Position numbers and translations under genes: made by a program. This document shows positions 1 through 6,812 of a DNA stretch of 13,878 nucleotides, in pieces. How positions within the stretch are numbered: position 1 is the stretch's first letter; each line of letters starts with the position of its first letter. This DNA comes from JAADHY01 sp964428935 (GTDB taxonomy: Bacteria > Planctomycetota > Planctomycetia > Planctomycetales > Planctomycetaceae): NCBI GenBank assembly GCA_964428935.1, contig CAYSAG010000125.1, forward strand, positions 1-13,878, given 5' to 3'. The notes under the pieces are model-generated. The model had not been told where the DNA came from. It worked only from the letters and a program-made list of their open reading frames with translations, and searched no databases.

Positions 1-2949
1 GTAGCTGAAGAAAACCTCGGTTCGCCCAGGCAAAACGACTCCGTCCGGCCAAGCCCACTCCAGCCGGAGCGGCTCGGCGTTCTGCCAACAGACGTCGTCC
101 AGTTGGCCGTCCAGGGTCGGACGGACGGCCGCCTCGCGGCACAGCGCGTACGGCTTGGGCGGCAAGCCGTTTCGTTGGAGCAGCCAAACCTCGGCCTGAG
201 CCGCCTCCGTCCACGGACTGCTGGCCGTGGCCAGCAGCGAGTAAACCAGCTGGTCGGCTCGGCGGTGAGCCCCCAGTTTTCGGTACAGCGACGCCAGCAG
301 CAGTTGGGACTGCGGCGAGCCGAGCGCGTGCGGGTCGAGTTTCGACAGGCGGTTGGCCAGCCGTTCGGCTTGCACGAGCCAGTGGCGTCGTGGCTGAGCG
401 CGGACCGGCGTCGACGCGTCGGCAACGGCCCGCGGCTGCAAAGACGCCTGTCGAATTTTGCGCTGCGCGGCCAGAAGGTCGCCGTCGCGGAGCAGGCGAG
501 GGAGCGACTTCAGAGCCTGTTGGGCCGCTCGGTCCGGTCGAGGCTGAACCTGCAACGCCACAGCCGCACTGTGCCGCGCTCGCTGCCACACCAGCTCTTC
601 GCTGACCCACAGCCGGAGCAGCCTGTGTGCGGCCGCCGCTGCAGCGCCGGAAAGAGGAGCAGCCGAAGAGGACGACGTGCCGTCGTGCGGCGCCGGCTGA
701 GACGAGTTCGCGGCCGTCAAGGCTTCGGTCGAAGCAGCCGCGGTGGCGGTCGACTTGTCCGAGCCGCTCCGGTTCGACGGTGCTCTCCCACCGGACTCCC
801 GGCCCGAAGACTGCTCCGACGGCCGCTCCGCCTTCGCCGCTGGCAACTGCTCGTCCAACAGCAGGGTCCAGGTCTGCTCGGCCAAGTCCCAGTGGCCGAG
901 CTGCTCGTACCGGTCGCCCAACTCCAGCAGTTGAACGGCCTTTTCTGACGGCGACAGCCCGGCGGTGGACTGAGCCAGGTGAGCAACCAATTGGGCAGCC
1001 AGTCGCGGGTCGCCGAAGTAGCGGTTGGCGTAGGCCGCCAGGTTCCGCTGACGTTGGGCTTGTTTCTGTCGTTCGGTCAAGAGTCGTTCGTCCAAAGGTG
1101 GCAAGCGCCGTCGGGCGGCCGAACCGGGACTCAGCACCAGGCCGCTCCAAAAGTCGCGCGGCTGCGGAGCGTTGGCCGTCGACGGTTCGACCAGCCGGAA
1201 GGTCTCACGTCCGACGCTCAGCCTTCGACCTCCTGTCAAGACGGCCTCGGCCGGAGCGGTCACGGCGGCGACTGTCGTGCCCGTGCGAGGCAGCAGTTCG
1301 TAGCCGTCGATTCGCACCGGTCCGTCGTCTTGCGGCGGAAGTCGAACGAAGACGCGCTGGACGCGCCACGGCGACAAGCCGGCTAGCTCGGCGTGTTCAA
1401 TCTGTCGCGTCGGGTCAGCGGCTTGCTGAACGGCGGCCTGCACGGCTTGGACCAGCGCTTGCAGGCCCGCGTTGTTCGGGTCGGAGCGGTCCAGGACGAC
1501 GACACTGGGACGCCAAACTCGCAGGTCGCGGACCAGCGTTCCCAGCAGCACGTCCGGAAGACGGCCCTCGGTCTGCCGGAGCCAGGTCTGCAGCAGCGTT
1601 TCGACGTCGCGTTCGGCGTCCGGCACACGTCGCGACTCCAACTGCCACAGCTCGGCCGTGTCGCAGCCGCCCGTCCCGACGACCGCTCGGTGAAAACGCA
1701 GGTCCGCGTCCGAGGGCTGGTCGCCGGCCGCGTCCGAACGGCAGAACAGCTCGGCCACGCACCGGTAGCCCTGCTCCCGGCCCGACTTGGCCAGCAACGG
1801 AAGGGAAACATTGTCCGGTCCCAGTCCGACGCACAGCACCGCCGCTCGCCGACCGCCGGCTCGAACGCACTGCCACGTCACGCCGGCGTCGTCGGTCCGC
1901 AGAATGGTTCCGAAGGCTCCCACGGCCCAGCCGGTTGTGCGACTGGCGAAGTGGAGCGCGTAGACGGGAGCGGTTTGGCCGGTCCACTGAACCTGCCACG
2001 AGCGGCCACCGTCGTCCGAGTGCCAGACGGCACTGCCGGGACAACCGGCCAGCCAGACCGAGCCACCCACCGCAGCCACGGCGTGAAAGTCGAACACGCT
2101 AGCCACGTCTTCGGGCAACGAACCGGGCGGCGACTTCCACACCAGCCCGCCGTTGACCGTGGTCAACACCAGTCCGCCGTCGCCGACTAGCCAGCCGGTC
2201 AGGTCGCGGGCCAGGCAGACGGCGTGCAGGTTCCGTTTGCTCGAGCGGTGCGAGCGGGACGGAGTGACTCGCTGGCCGCCGACCAGCGCCACGGCTCCAC
2301 GCCGCCCAACCAGCACGCCCGAGCCGGGGCCGACAAACGCGGCCGCTCGCCAGGCACCCGTCGCGTCGGCCGTCAGCGGCTGCCAGCTTTCGCCGCCGTC
2401 CTGCGTGACGAAGACGGCCGAACCGTGCCGGCCGTCGGGCGTGCCGACGACCACGCCAATTTTTGGCCCCCAAAAGCGAACCAACACCAGCGGCGGCAAG
2501 AGGCGGTCGTTCAGTCGCCGCCACGAGCGGCCGCCGTCGGTCGTGTGGAGCAGCACGCCGCGAGCCGCACCCGTGAAGGGCTCGAACGTCCAACCCACCA
2601 CCCAACCCACTCGGTCCGTCAAGAAGCAAACGCTGCGCAACGACCAGTCACCGCCGGTGGGCTGAAAGCTCCACGTACGCCCGCCGTCTTCGCTCTTCCA
2701 CACGACGCCGCGGTCGCCCACGGCCCACACCAGCTTCGACCCGACCGACGTGACGTCGAACAGAGCGGCGTCGTCCTGCAAAGCCGTGGGCCCCACAGAC
2801 CGAGCGGACGGTGAGACGGGCAGCGGCTCCGGAGCGGCTTGGCCGTGCACGGCCGACGGAAACACAACGGCAGACGCGGCCAACAGCACGGACAACAACC
2901 CGCAGAGGAACGACCGGAACGCATTTCGGGAAAGGTCGACGTGAACCAT
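1..2949 (-). CDS. Secreted Ycf48/BNR-propeller protein with degenerate PIG-L-like and CBM9-like regions (3' end outside window)
   Basis: The frame is open for all 983 codons to the window edge, so the C-terminus is missing. The ATG at 2949 follows an AAGGAGGT ribosome site. Residues 1-36 look like a signal peptide (Arg-containing start, Leu/Ala core, AVHG before Gln37), so the product is probably exported. Residues about 60-365 carry six Ycf48/BNR-type propeller blades, each with a DGGxxW-like turn, for example WKSEDGGRTW and HSDDGGRSW. Residues about 365-560 resemble the PIG-L/LmbE deacetylase fold, but the zinc motif PHPDD reads LGPDN, so catalysis is unlikely. Helical, TPR-like segments (about 610-690 and 780-930) flank a Ser/Ala/Pro-rich linker (697-775). 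The last visible residues, around PTLDGQLDDVCW, match the start of CBM9-like/DOMON domains. Family assignment of the propeller is secure; the other domains are inferred by eye. Composition is odd: one Met and five Ile. Exact role unknown; surface binding or scaffold is plausible. Confidence 0.85.
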   Translation of the reverse strand, partial: MVHVDLSRNAFRSFLCGLLSVLLAASAVVFPSAVHGQAAPEPLPVSPSARSVGPTALQDDAALFDVTSVGSKLVWAVGDRGVVWKSEDGGRTWSFQPTGGDWSLRSVCFLTDRVGWVVGWTFEPFTGAARGVLLHTTDGGRSWRRLNDRLLPPLVLVRFWGPKIGVVVGTPDGRHGSAVFVTQDGGESWQPLTADATGAWRAAAFVGPGSGVLVGRRGAVALVGGQRVTPSRSHRSSKRNLHAVCLARDLTGWLVGDGGLVLTTVNGGLVWKSPPGSLPEDVASVFDFHAVAAVGGSVWLAGCPGSAVWHSDDGGRSWQVQWTGQTAPVYALHFASRTTGWAVGAFGTILRTDDAGVTWQCVRAGGRRAAVLCVGLGPDNVSLPLLAKSGREQGYRCVAELFCRSDAAGDQPSDADLRFHRAVVGTGGCDTAELWQLESRRVPDAERDVETLLQTWLRQTEGRLPDVLLGTLVRDLRVWRPSVVVLDRSDPNNAGLQALVQAVQAAVQQAADPTRQIEHAELAGLSPWRVQRVFVRLPPQDDGPVRIDGYELLPRTGTTVAAVTAPAEAVLTGGRRLSVGRETFRLVEPSTANAPQPRDFWSGLVLSPGSAARRRLPPLDERLLTERQKQAQRQRNLAAYANRYFGDPRLAAQLVAHLAQSTAGLSPSEKAVQLLELGDRYEQLGHWDLAEQTWTLLLDEQLPAAKAERPSEQSSGRESGGRAPSNRSGSDKSTATAAASTEALTAANSSQPAPHDGTSSSSAAPLSGAAAAAAHRLLRLWVSEELVWQRARHSAAVALQVQPRPDRAAQQALKSLPRLLRDGDLLAAQRKIRQASLQPRAVADASTPVRAQPRRHWLVQAERLANRLSKLDPHALGSPQSQLLLASLYRKLGAHRRADQLVYSLLATASSPWTEAAQAEVWLLQRNGLPPKPYALCREAAVRPTLDGQLDDVCWQNAEPLRLEWAWPDGVVLPGRTEVFFSY

Positions 2950-2952
2950 GGG

Positions 2953-2960
2953 ACCTCCTT
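2953..2960 (-). promoter_or_regulatory. Ribosome binding site of the propeller protein gene
   Basis: On the minus strand AAGGAGGT sits three bases before the ATG at 2949. It is a full match to the anti-Shine-Dalgarno core and, because the 983 codons contain no other ATG, it fixes the start. The spacing is somewhat short. Confidence 0.8.
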
Positions 2961-3230
2961 GCCCAACGGGCCTGGCCTCTGCAACGGCCTGAGTGCTCCG
3001 ACTGCACCGAACCGACTCCGCCCGCAGCGGTCAACGCGGTGCGCAACGCGTTTTGGGTGAAGACGAACCGGTGTGAGCCGCGCGGCCGAGTCGTTCGAAG
3101 TCGTGAACGAGGCAAGCTCGCCGGATTCTCGCAAAAAACCGCGTCAGCACAAACGTCACTTTGACGCGAACGGCCGGCGCGCGTGCGGCGAGCGGCCGAG
3201 TCGGGACGCGGGACACGAGACGGGCGACCC

Positions 3231-3247
3231 CAGGGACCGCCTCCCTG
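3231..3247. repeat. Short hairpin (6-bp stem)
   Basis: CAGGGA and TCCCTG form a perfect 6-bp inverted repeat around a 5-base loop. No T-run follows on either strand. It is the first of several small hairpins in this intergenic region; no function can be assigned. Confidence 0.45.
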
Positions 3248-3354
3248 CGACGGTCGAACCTCAGGGCACCGGCTGCTCACCGCGTCGCCACGCGACGCGC
3301 GAACTTGTTGCTGGCACCAGGCGACCGGGCGTTGAAACACCCGGCTACCCACAC

Positions 3355-3373
3355 CCGGTCGCTCCGCGACCGG
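3355..3373. repeat. Perfect 8-bp inverted repeat with 3-base loop
   Basis: CCGGTCGC, loop TCC, GCGACCGG. A further GCGACCGG lies just upstream at 3321-3328, so alternative pairing is possible. No T-tract follows, so a simple intrinsic terminator is not supported. It could be an operator or part of a structured RNA. Confidence 0.6.
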
Positions 3374-3405
3374 TCTCGCACGCTGGCCCGTGTCCGTTTG
3401 ACACA

Positions 3406-3457
3406 ACACGCTGCGTCGTGGCCGCAGCACCGAAGCGACACGCTCCGTCGTGGCCGC
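3406..3457. repeat. Direct repeat of 20 bases at 32-base period
   Basis: The copies at 3406-3425 and 3438-3457 match at 19 of 20 bases, with a single G/C difference at the eighth position. They are separated by 12 unrelated bases. Both contain CGTCGTGGCCGC. This may be a local duplication or paired protein-binding sites; only two copies are seen. Confidence 0.6.
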
Positions 3458-3459
3458 CA

Positions 3460-3474
3460 GTGAGCCACGCTCAC
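3460..3474. repeat. Short hairpin (6-bp stem)
   Basis: GTGAGC, loop CAC, GCTCAC, lying directly after the second copy of the 20-base direct repeat. Perfect pairing but short, with no T-run after it. Confidence 0.45.
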
Positions 3475-3589
3475 GTTTCGGGGGCGTGTGCCTGTCTGCT
3501 CTCGCCGACGCCTTCGGGTTGGCCCGGTTGGAGCGGGACGCGGTCGCCCGGTCTGGCTTCTGTTCGCCTGTCGAGACGGAGCGGTACGG

Positions 3590-3616
3590 TTAGAATGGGA
3601 CGGAGCGGTTCTGGAA
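3590..3616 (+). promoter_or_regulatory. Promoter-like block upstream of the DUF447 gene
   Basis: TAGAAT at 3591-3596 matches five of six positions of a sigma-70 -10 box and lies about 94 bases before the ATG at 3690. No good -35 box is seen at the usual distance. The sequence that follows, CGGAGCGG then CTGGAA, recurs after TTAGAA at 5340-5359 in front of another gene, which makes a real regulatory site more likely. Confidence 0.35.
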
Positions 3617-3689
3617 CGCCCCGAGGCTGCTCGAGCCAGAAACGGAGCCGGTGCGGCTCCCCGCTTCTCCTTGTGGTAGTCTGGCTGTC

Positions 3690-4283
3690 ATGATTCTGGA
3701 AGGGCTGGTCACCACACTGAACCCGAACGGAACGGTTCACGTCGGTCCGTTGGGCGTGACGGTCGGCGAGCCGGTGCGGTCGTTGACGTTGCGTCCGCTT
3801 CGGACGTCGCGCACGTACCGGAATTTGAAGGAGCGGCCGGAGGGGGTGTTTCACGTCACGGACGACGTGCTGCTACTGGCTCAGTCGGTCGTCGGGCGAG
3901 TGCCCGAGTCGGTTCCGGTTGTGCGGGCCGAAAAAGTCGACGGCTTTGTCCTGGCCGGCGCGTGCCGGTGGTACGAGTTTCGGGTGGAGTGGTGGGACGA
4001 GCGGCAGGACCGTCCGCGAGCCAAGGCCGCCGTGGTTCACACCGGTCGGCTGCGAGACTTCTTCGGGTTCAACCGCGCCAAGCACGCCGTGTTGGAGGCG
4101 GCCATTTTGGCCGAGCGGCTGGAGGTGGTCCCGGAACAGACGGCGACCGACGAGCTGGCTCGGCTGAAGCCGCTTGTCGAGAAAACCGGTGGCCCGGCCG
4201 AGAAAACGGCCTTCGAGCTGCTCGAAGAGTACGTGCGGAAGTACTACGAGCGGCGGCGCCGCCGGAAAAAGAAGCCGAGTTGA
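3690..4283 (+). CDS. DUF447 family protein (predicted flavin-binding split barrel)
   Basis: The 197-residue product begins MILEGLVTTLNPNGTVHVGP and contains the blocks TLRPLRTSRTYRNL and GVFHVTDDVLLLAQ, the layout of the DUF447 family. These proteins are known from methanogens, methylotrophs and planctomycetes, often beside tetrahydromethanopterin biosynthesis or C1-transfer genes, and are predicted to adopt a flavin-reductase-like split barrel. The biochemical role is not established. No signal peptide or membrane segment is seen, so it should be cytosolic. The C-terminal third is helical and ends in a basic tail, YYERRRRRKKKPS. The ATG at 3690 is chosen because the family homology begins there; the ribosome site is weak, and an in-frame GTG at 3651 would add 13 residues with no family match. 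No other H4MPT gene lies in the window. It converges on the SDR gene. Confidence 0.85.
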   Translation: MILEGLVTTLNPNGTVHVGPLGVTVGEPVRSLTLRPLRTSRTYRNLKERPEGVFHVTDDVLLLAQSVVGRVPESVPVVRAEKVDGFVLAGACRWYEFRVEWWDERQDRPRAKAAVVHTGRLRDFFGFNRAKHAVLEAAILAERLEVVPEQTATDELARLKPLVEKTGGPAEKTAFELLEEYVRKYYERRRRRKKKPS

Positions 4284-4320
4284 CCGGGAAGACGCGCGGT
4301 GGGCCGAACCGGGCCGGCTC

Positions 4321-4352
4321 CCGTAGACGTCGACTCCCGTGGACGCCGACTC
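4321..4352. repeat. Tandem 16-base repeat (two copies) between convergent genes
   Basis: Units 4321-4336 and 4337-4352 match at 14 of 16 bases (CCGTAGACGTCGACTC versus CCGTGGACGCCGACTC). They lie in the 115-base gap between the DUF447 stop and the SDR stop. I saw no clear terminator hairpin in this gap. Confidence 0.6.
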
Positions 4353-4398
4353 GTCTGGACCAAACCGACTGGCGGCCGTCGACGCGAAACGGCTGACG

Positions 4399-5160
4399 TC
4401 AGCGAGCCAGCCAACCTCCGTCGACCACCAGGACGCTGCCGTGCATGTAGTTCGAAGCGTCGGAAGCCAAGAAGACGACGGCGCCGGCCAGCTCCTCCGG
4501 GTGTCCCCACCTTCCGCACGGAATTCGTTCCAAGATTTGCGGTCCGCGGACCGGGTCGTTTCGCAGAACGCCGGCCAGGTCGGTTTCGAAGTAGCCGGGA
4601 GCAATGCAGTTGACGTTGATTCCCCGTCGGCTCCACGCCACCGCCAAAGCCTTCGTCAACCCGGCTACGCCGTGTTTGGCCGCCGCGTAGGCCGGAATGT
4701 TGTACCCGCCTTCGAACGACATGACGGAACCGACGTTGATGATTTTGCCGCGTCCCTGACGGAACATGTGGGGAGCGGCTTGTTGGCACAGGTCGAACAC
4801 GGCCGTCAAGTGAACCTCCAACAGCTCTCGCCACTCCTCCAACGGGTACTCTTCCGGCGGGTGACGAGTTCCAATGCCGGCGTTGTTGACCAGAATGTCA
4901 ATGCGTCCGCACTGCTGGACGACTCGGTCAATCAGCCCTCGCCGCTGTTGCGGGTCGGTCAAGTCAGCCTGAACGTCCCAAAAGCGACGACCCGTCTGTT
5001 CGACCAACTGACGAGTGTGGTCCGCCTGTCCCGAACGAGAGACGCAAACCACGTCCGCGCCGGCCTCGGCCAACGCCCGAGCCATGGCTTGGCCCAGACC
5101 GCGTCGAGCTCCCGTCACCACAGCCACCCGTCCGTCTAACTGGAACAAATCGAGAATCAT
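4399..5160 (-). CDS. SDR-family dehydrogenase, KduD/gluconate 5-dehydrogenase-like
   Basis: The product has 253 residues, the usual length for classical short-chain dehydrogenases. Visible motifs are TGARRGLG (16-23, cofactor loop), DLTD (66-69), NNAG (92-95), Ser145, Tyr158 and Lys162 (catalytic YxxxK), and a C-terminal VVDGGWLAR. The sequence GSVMSFEGG and the IAPGYFETD/IPCGRWGHPEEL segment fit the KduD branch (2-dehydro-3-deoxy-gluconate 5-dehydrogenase or gluconate 5-dehydrogenase), which oxidises or reduces sugar-acid ketones with NAD(P). The position of the catalytic-tetrad Asn, usually in VNL, reads VHL here (His117). The ATG at 5160 is preceded by GGGAGG on the minus strand and matches the family start; the frame stays open further upstream, but without homology. 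No uronate-degradation partner is nearby, so the substrate is uncertain. It is probably a single-gene unit with its own promoter near 5248-5277. Confidence 0.93.
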   Translation of the reverse strand: MILDLFQLDGRVAVVTGARRGLGQAMARALAEAGADVVCVSRSGQADHTRQLVEQTGRRFWDVQADLTDPQQRRGLIDRVVQQCGRIDILVNNAGIGTRHPPEEYPLEEWRELLEVHLTAVFDLCQQAAPHMFRQGRGKIINVGSVMSFEGGYNIPAYAAAKHGVAGLTKALAVAWSRRGINVNCIAPGYFETDLAGVLRNDPVRGPQILERIPCGRWGHPEELAGAVVFLASDASNYMHGSVLVVDGGWLAR

Positions 5161-5247
5161 TTCAGCCTCCCGGGGCGAAGACCGAGTTTCAACGTGCGTG
5201 GTCGAGCGGCCGGACACCTTCATCGGCCCGAACCCGGTTCGACCGAC

Positions 5248-5277
5248 GTTGTAGCAAAGCGGAACGCTCTGTGGCAA
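5248..5277 (-). promoter_or_regulatory. Sigma-70-like promoter for the SDR gene
   Basis: Read on the minus strand: TTGCCA (5277-5272, five of six -35 matches), an 18-base spacer, then TACAAC (5253-5248, four of six -10 matches). It lies about 90 bases before the ATG at 5160 in the divergent region shared with the DUF1501 gene. Confidence 0.5.
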
Positions 5278-5309
5278 AGGTGGGGCAGTGCCGTTGGCCA
5301 GGGCCACGC

Positions 5310-5359
5310 TTTTCAGCGGGTCTGGGGGGCGGTAGAGTATTAGAACGGAGCGGCTGGAA
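5310..5359 (+). promoter_or_regulatory. Sigma-70-like promoter and downstream block for the DUF1501 gene
   Basis: TTTTCA (5310-5315) and TAGAGT (5333-5338) are separated by 17 bases, each matching four of six consensus positions. Immediately after lies TTAGAA-CGGAGCGG-CTGGAA (5340-5359), the same series of words found at 3590-3616 before the DUF447 gene. The predicted leader to the ATG at 5473 is about 125 bases. Confidence 0.45.
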
Positions 5360-5472
5360 ATTCCGGCTGTTCTGGCTGGGACGAAGATTCGTGGTGGACG
5401 AGTGCCCGAGGCACCGACCGTTTTCAAGGCAACAGGCCAATGCGCAGAGTGGGGCGTGGAGAAGGAAGACTC

Positions 5473-6726
5473 ATGGTGTCACGGCGCGAGTTTCTGCGCG
5501 TCGGGGGGCTGGGCGTGGTCGGGCTGTCTGTCGTGGACCGCGCGGCTTTGGCCCGCACCTACGAGGGGGCGACGGCCCGAAGCTGCATTTGGGTGCTCCT
5601 GACCGGCGGCCCCAGCCAGCTGGACACGTTCGACCCCAAGCCGAACGCTCCTCGACACATTCGCGGCCCGCTGCGGGCCATTTCGACGACGGTGCCCGGC
5701 GTGTCGTTCACGGAGGCTTTGCCGCGTCTGGCTCAACGAGCTCACCGGTTGGCCGTGCTGCGAAGCCTCTACCACCACGCGGCCCCCATTCACGAAACCG
5801 GCTTTCAACTGCTGCACACGGGCCGGCTGAGCGGAGACTCGGTTCGCTTCCCGTGCTTCGGCTCGGTGGTGGCCGCCATGCTGGGCAGCCGCAACGGCAC
5901 GCCGCCGTGCGTGGTGGTTCCGCGTCCGCTGCAGGACACGGGCGTCAACGCTTACCGCGGCCAGTCGGCCGGACTGCTGGGACGGTCGTTCGAACCGGTG
6001 TCGCTCGAGCAGCCGAGCGGCTCGACGCAAGAGCAAACGGCAGCCGCCCGACCGTCGGCGAGTGAGTCGCCAGCGGAGCCGTCGGCGACCGAGCCACCAG
6101 CCGACGTCACGCCAGCCGACGTCAGTCGGTCCGTTCGGTTGCCGTCTTTCGACGAGCAGCCCGAAAGGGTCCAGCGAACCTACGGCAACACGCGCTTCGG
6201 CCGTCTGCTGTGGCAAGCCGCTCGGCTAGTCGAGACGGGTGTTCGCGTCGTCGTCGTGAACCTGTTCACGCGGTTGAGCGGCGAGCTGACGTGGGACTGC
6301 CACGCGACGCCACCCCACTACCCCGCTCGGGTGCTCGACTACCGAGACTCGCTCGGCCCAGAATTCGACGCCGCCTTCTCGGCCTTGCTGGACGACCTGG
6401 ACGCTTCCGGCTTGCTGCAAGAGACCCTGGTCGTTGCGACGGGCGAAATGGGTCGAACGCCACAAATCAATGACCGCGGGGGCCGTGACCATTGGCCGGG
6501 CGTTTGGTCGGCCGTCGTGGCTGGCGGTGGCGTGAGCGGCGGTCGGGTCGTCGGAAGCAGTGACCGCTTCGGCGCCGAACCGGTCGACCGACCCATTCAC
6601 CCGGGCGAATTGACAGCCACGGTTTACCACGCGCTCGGAGTCGACCGACGCTGCGTGTCTTTGCTTCGCCAAGACGGCGACGTGCCGCTGTGTGAGCACG
6701 AGCCGATTCGCGAGCTGTTCGGCTGA
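5473..6726 (+). CDS. DUF1501 family protein with twin-arginine signal
   Basis: The product has 417 residues, close to the family's usual size. The N-terminus SRREFLRVGGLGVVGLS is a Tat-type signal, so export as a folded protein across the inner membrane is likely. Family landmarks in order: TGGPSQLDTFDPKP near residue 45, a middle block around the YGNTRFG segment, TGEMGRTPQIN (323-333), and GRDHWPG (337-343) with HPGEL near the end. DUF1501 belongs to the alkaline-phosphatase/sulfatase-like superfamily and is abundant in planctomycetes, where it commonly sits next to DUF1549/DUF1553 cytochrome-type genes; none is present here. Its substrate is unknown. Residues about 175-222 are a low-complexity Pro/Ala/Ser/Thr/Glu insert containing a 15-base tandem duplication. 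The ATG at 5473 has a GGAGAAGG ribosome site; an in-frame ATG at 5440 would place extra residues before the Tat motif and is less likely. Confidence 0.94.
   Translation: MVSRREFLRVGGLGVVGLSVVDRAALARTYEGATARSCIWVLLTGGPSQLDTFDPKPNAPRHIRGPLRAISTTVPGVSFTEALPRLAQRAHRLAVLRSLYHHAAPIHETGFQLLHTGRLSGDSVRFPCFGSVVAAMLGSRNGTPPCVVVPRPLQDTGVNAYRGQSAGLLGRSFEPVSLEQPSGSTQEQTAAARPSASESPAEPSATEPPADVTPADVSRSVRLPSFDEQPERVQRTYGNTRFGRLLWQAARLVETGVRVVVVNLFTRLSGELTWDCHATPPHYPARVLDYRDSLGPEFDAAFSALLDDLDASGLLQETLVVATGEMGRTPQINDRGGRDHWPGVWSAVVAGGGVSGGRVVGSSDRFGAEPVDRPIHPGELTATVYHALGVDRRCVSLLRQDGDVPLCEHEPIRELFG
6097..6124 (+). repeat. 15-base-period tandem repeat inside the DUF1501 gene
   Basis: CCAGCCGACGTCA occurs at 6097-6109 and 6112-6124, encoding the repeated PADV of PADVTPADV. 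It lies in the low-complexity insert of the DUF1501 protein and looks like a recent local duplication. Confidence 0.6.
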
Positions 6727-6782
6727 GCGGTCTGGGCGGGAGCCTTCCTCAAGACACAAACGCGCACGCGGGTGGGGTGTGC

Positions 6783-6812
6783 GCAGCGTCCGCATTCGCA
6801 GCGTCTGCATTC
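6783..6812. repeat. Tandem 15-base repeat (two copies)
   Basis: GCAGCGTCCGCATTC (6783-6797) is followed directly by GCAGCGTCTGCATTC (6798-6812), one mismatch. It sits in the 270-base gap (6727-6996) between convergent genes; apart from this repeat and the hairpin at 6969-6992 I see nothing in that gap. Confidence 0.6.

Larger units (their letters stand above)
2961..3689. other. Divergent intergenic region with no convincing gene
   Basis: This 729-base stretch lies between two divergently read genes. Open frames here have arginine/proline/serine-rich translations without recognisable domains or ribosome sites, so I call it non-coding. It holds several small inverted and direct repeats (3231-3247, 3355-3373, 3406-3457, 3460-3474) and one promoter-like block near 3590. 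No clear -10 box was found for the minus-strand gene. ApT occurs only twice in the stretch. Confidence 0.6.

Noticed and set aside
627..2102. Long plus-strand open frame (491 codons) opposite the propeller gene
   Set aside because: Arg/Pro/Ser-rich translation without domains, lying antisense to a gene with clear propeller motifs and a strong ribosome site; an effect of high G+C.
3073..3693. Plus-strand open frame of 206 codons in the intergenic region
   Set aside because: Low-information Arg/Pro/Ser composition, no ribosome site, no family resemblance, and it overlaps the start of the DUF447 gene.
5161..5427. N-terminal extension of the SDR protein
   Set aside because: Open in frame, but the family starts at the ATG at 5160, which has its own ribosome site, and a good promoter lies inside the proposed extension.
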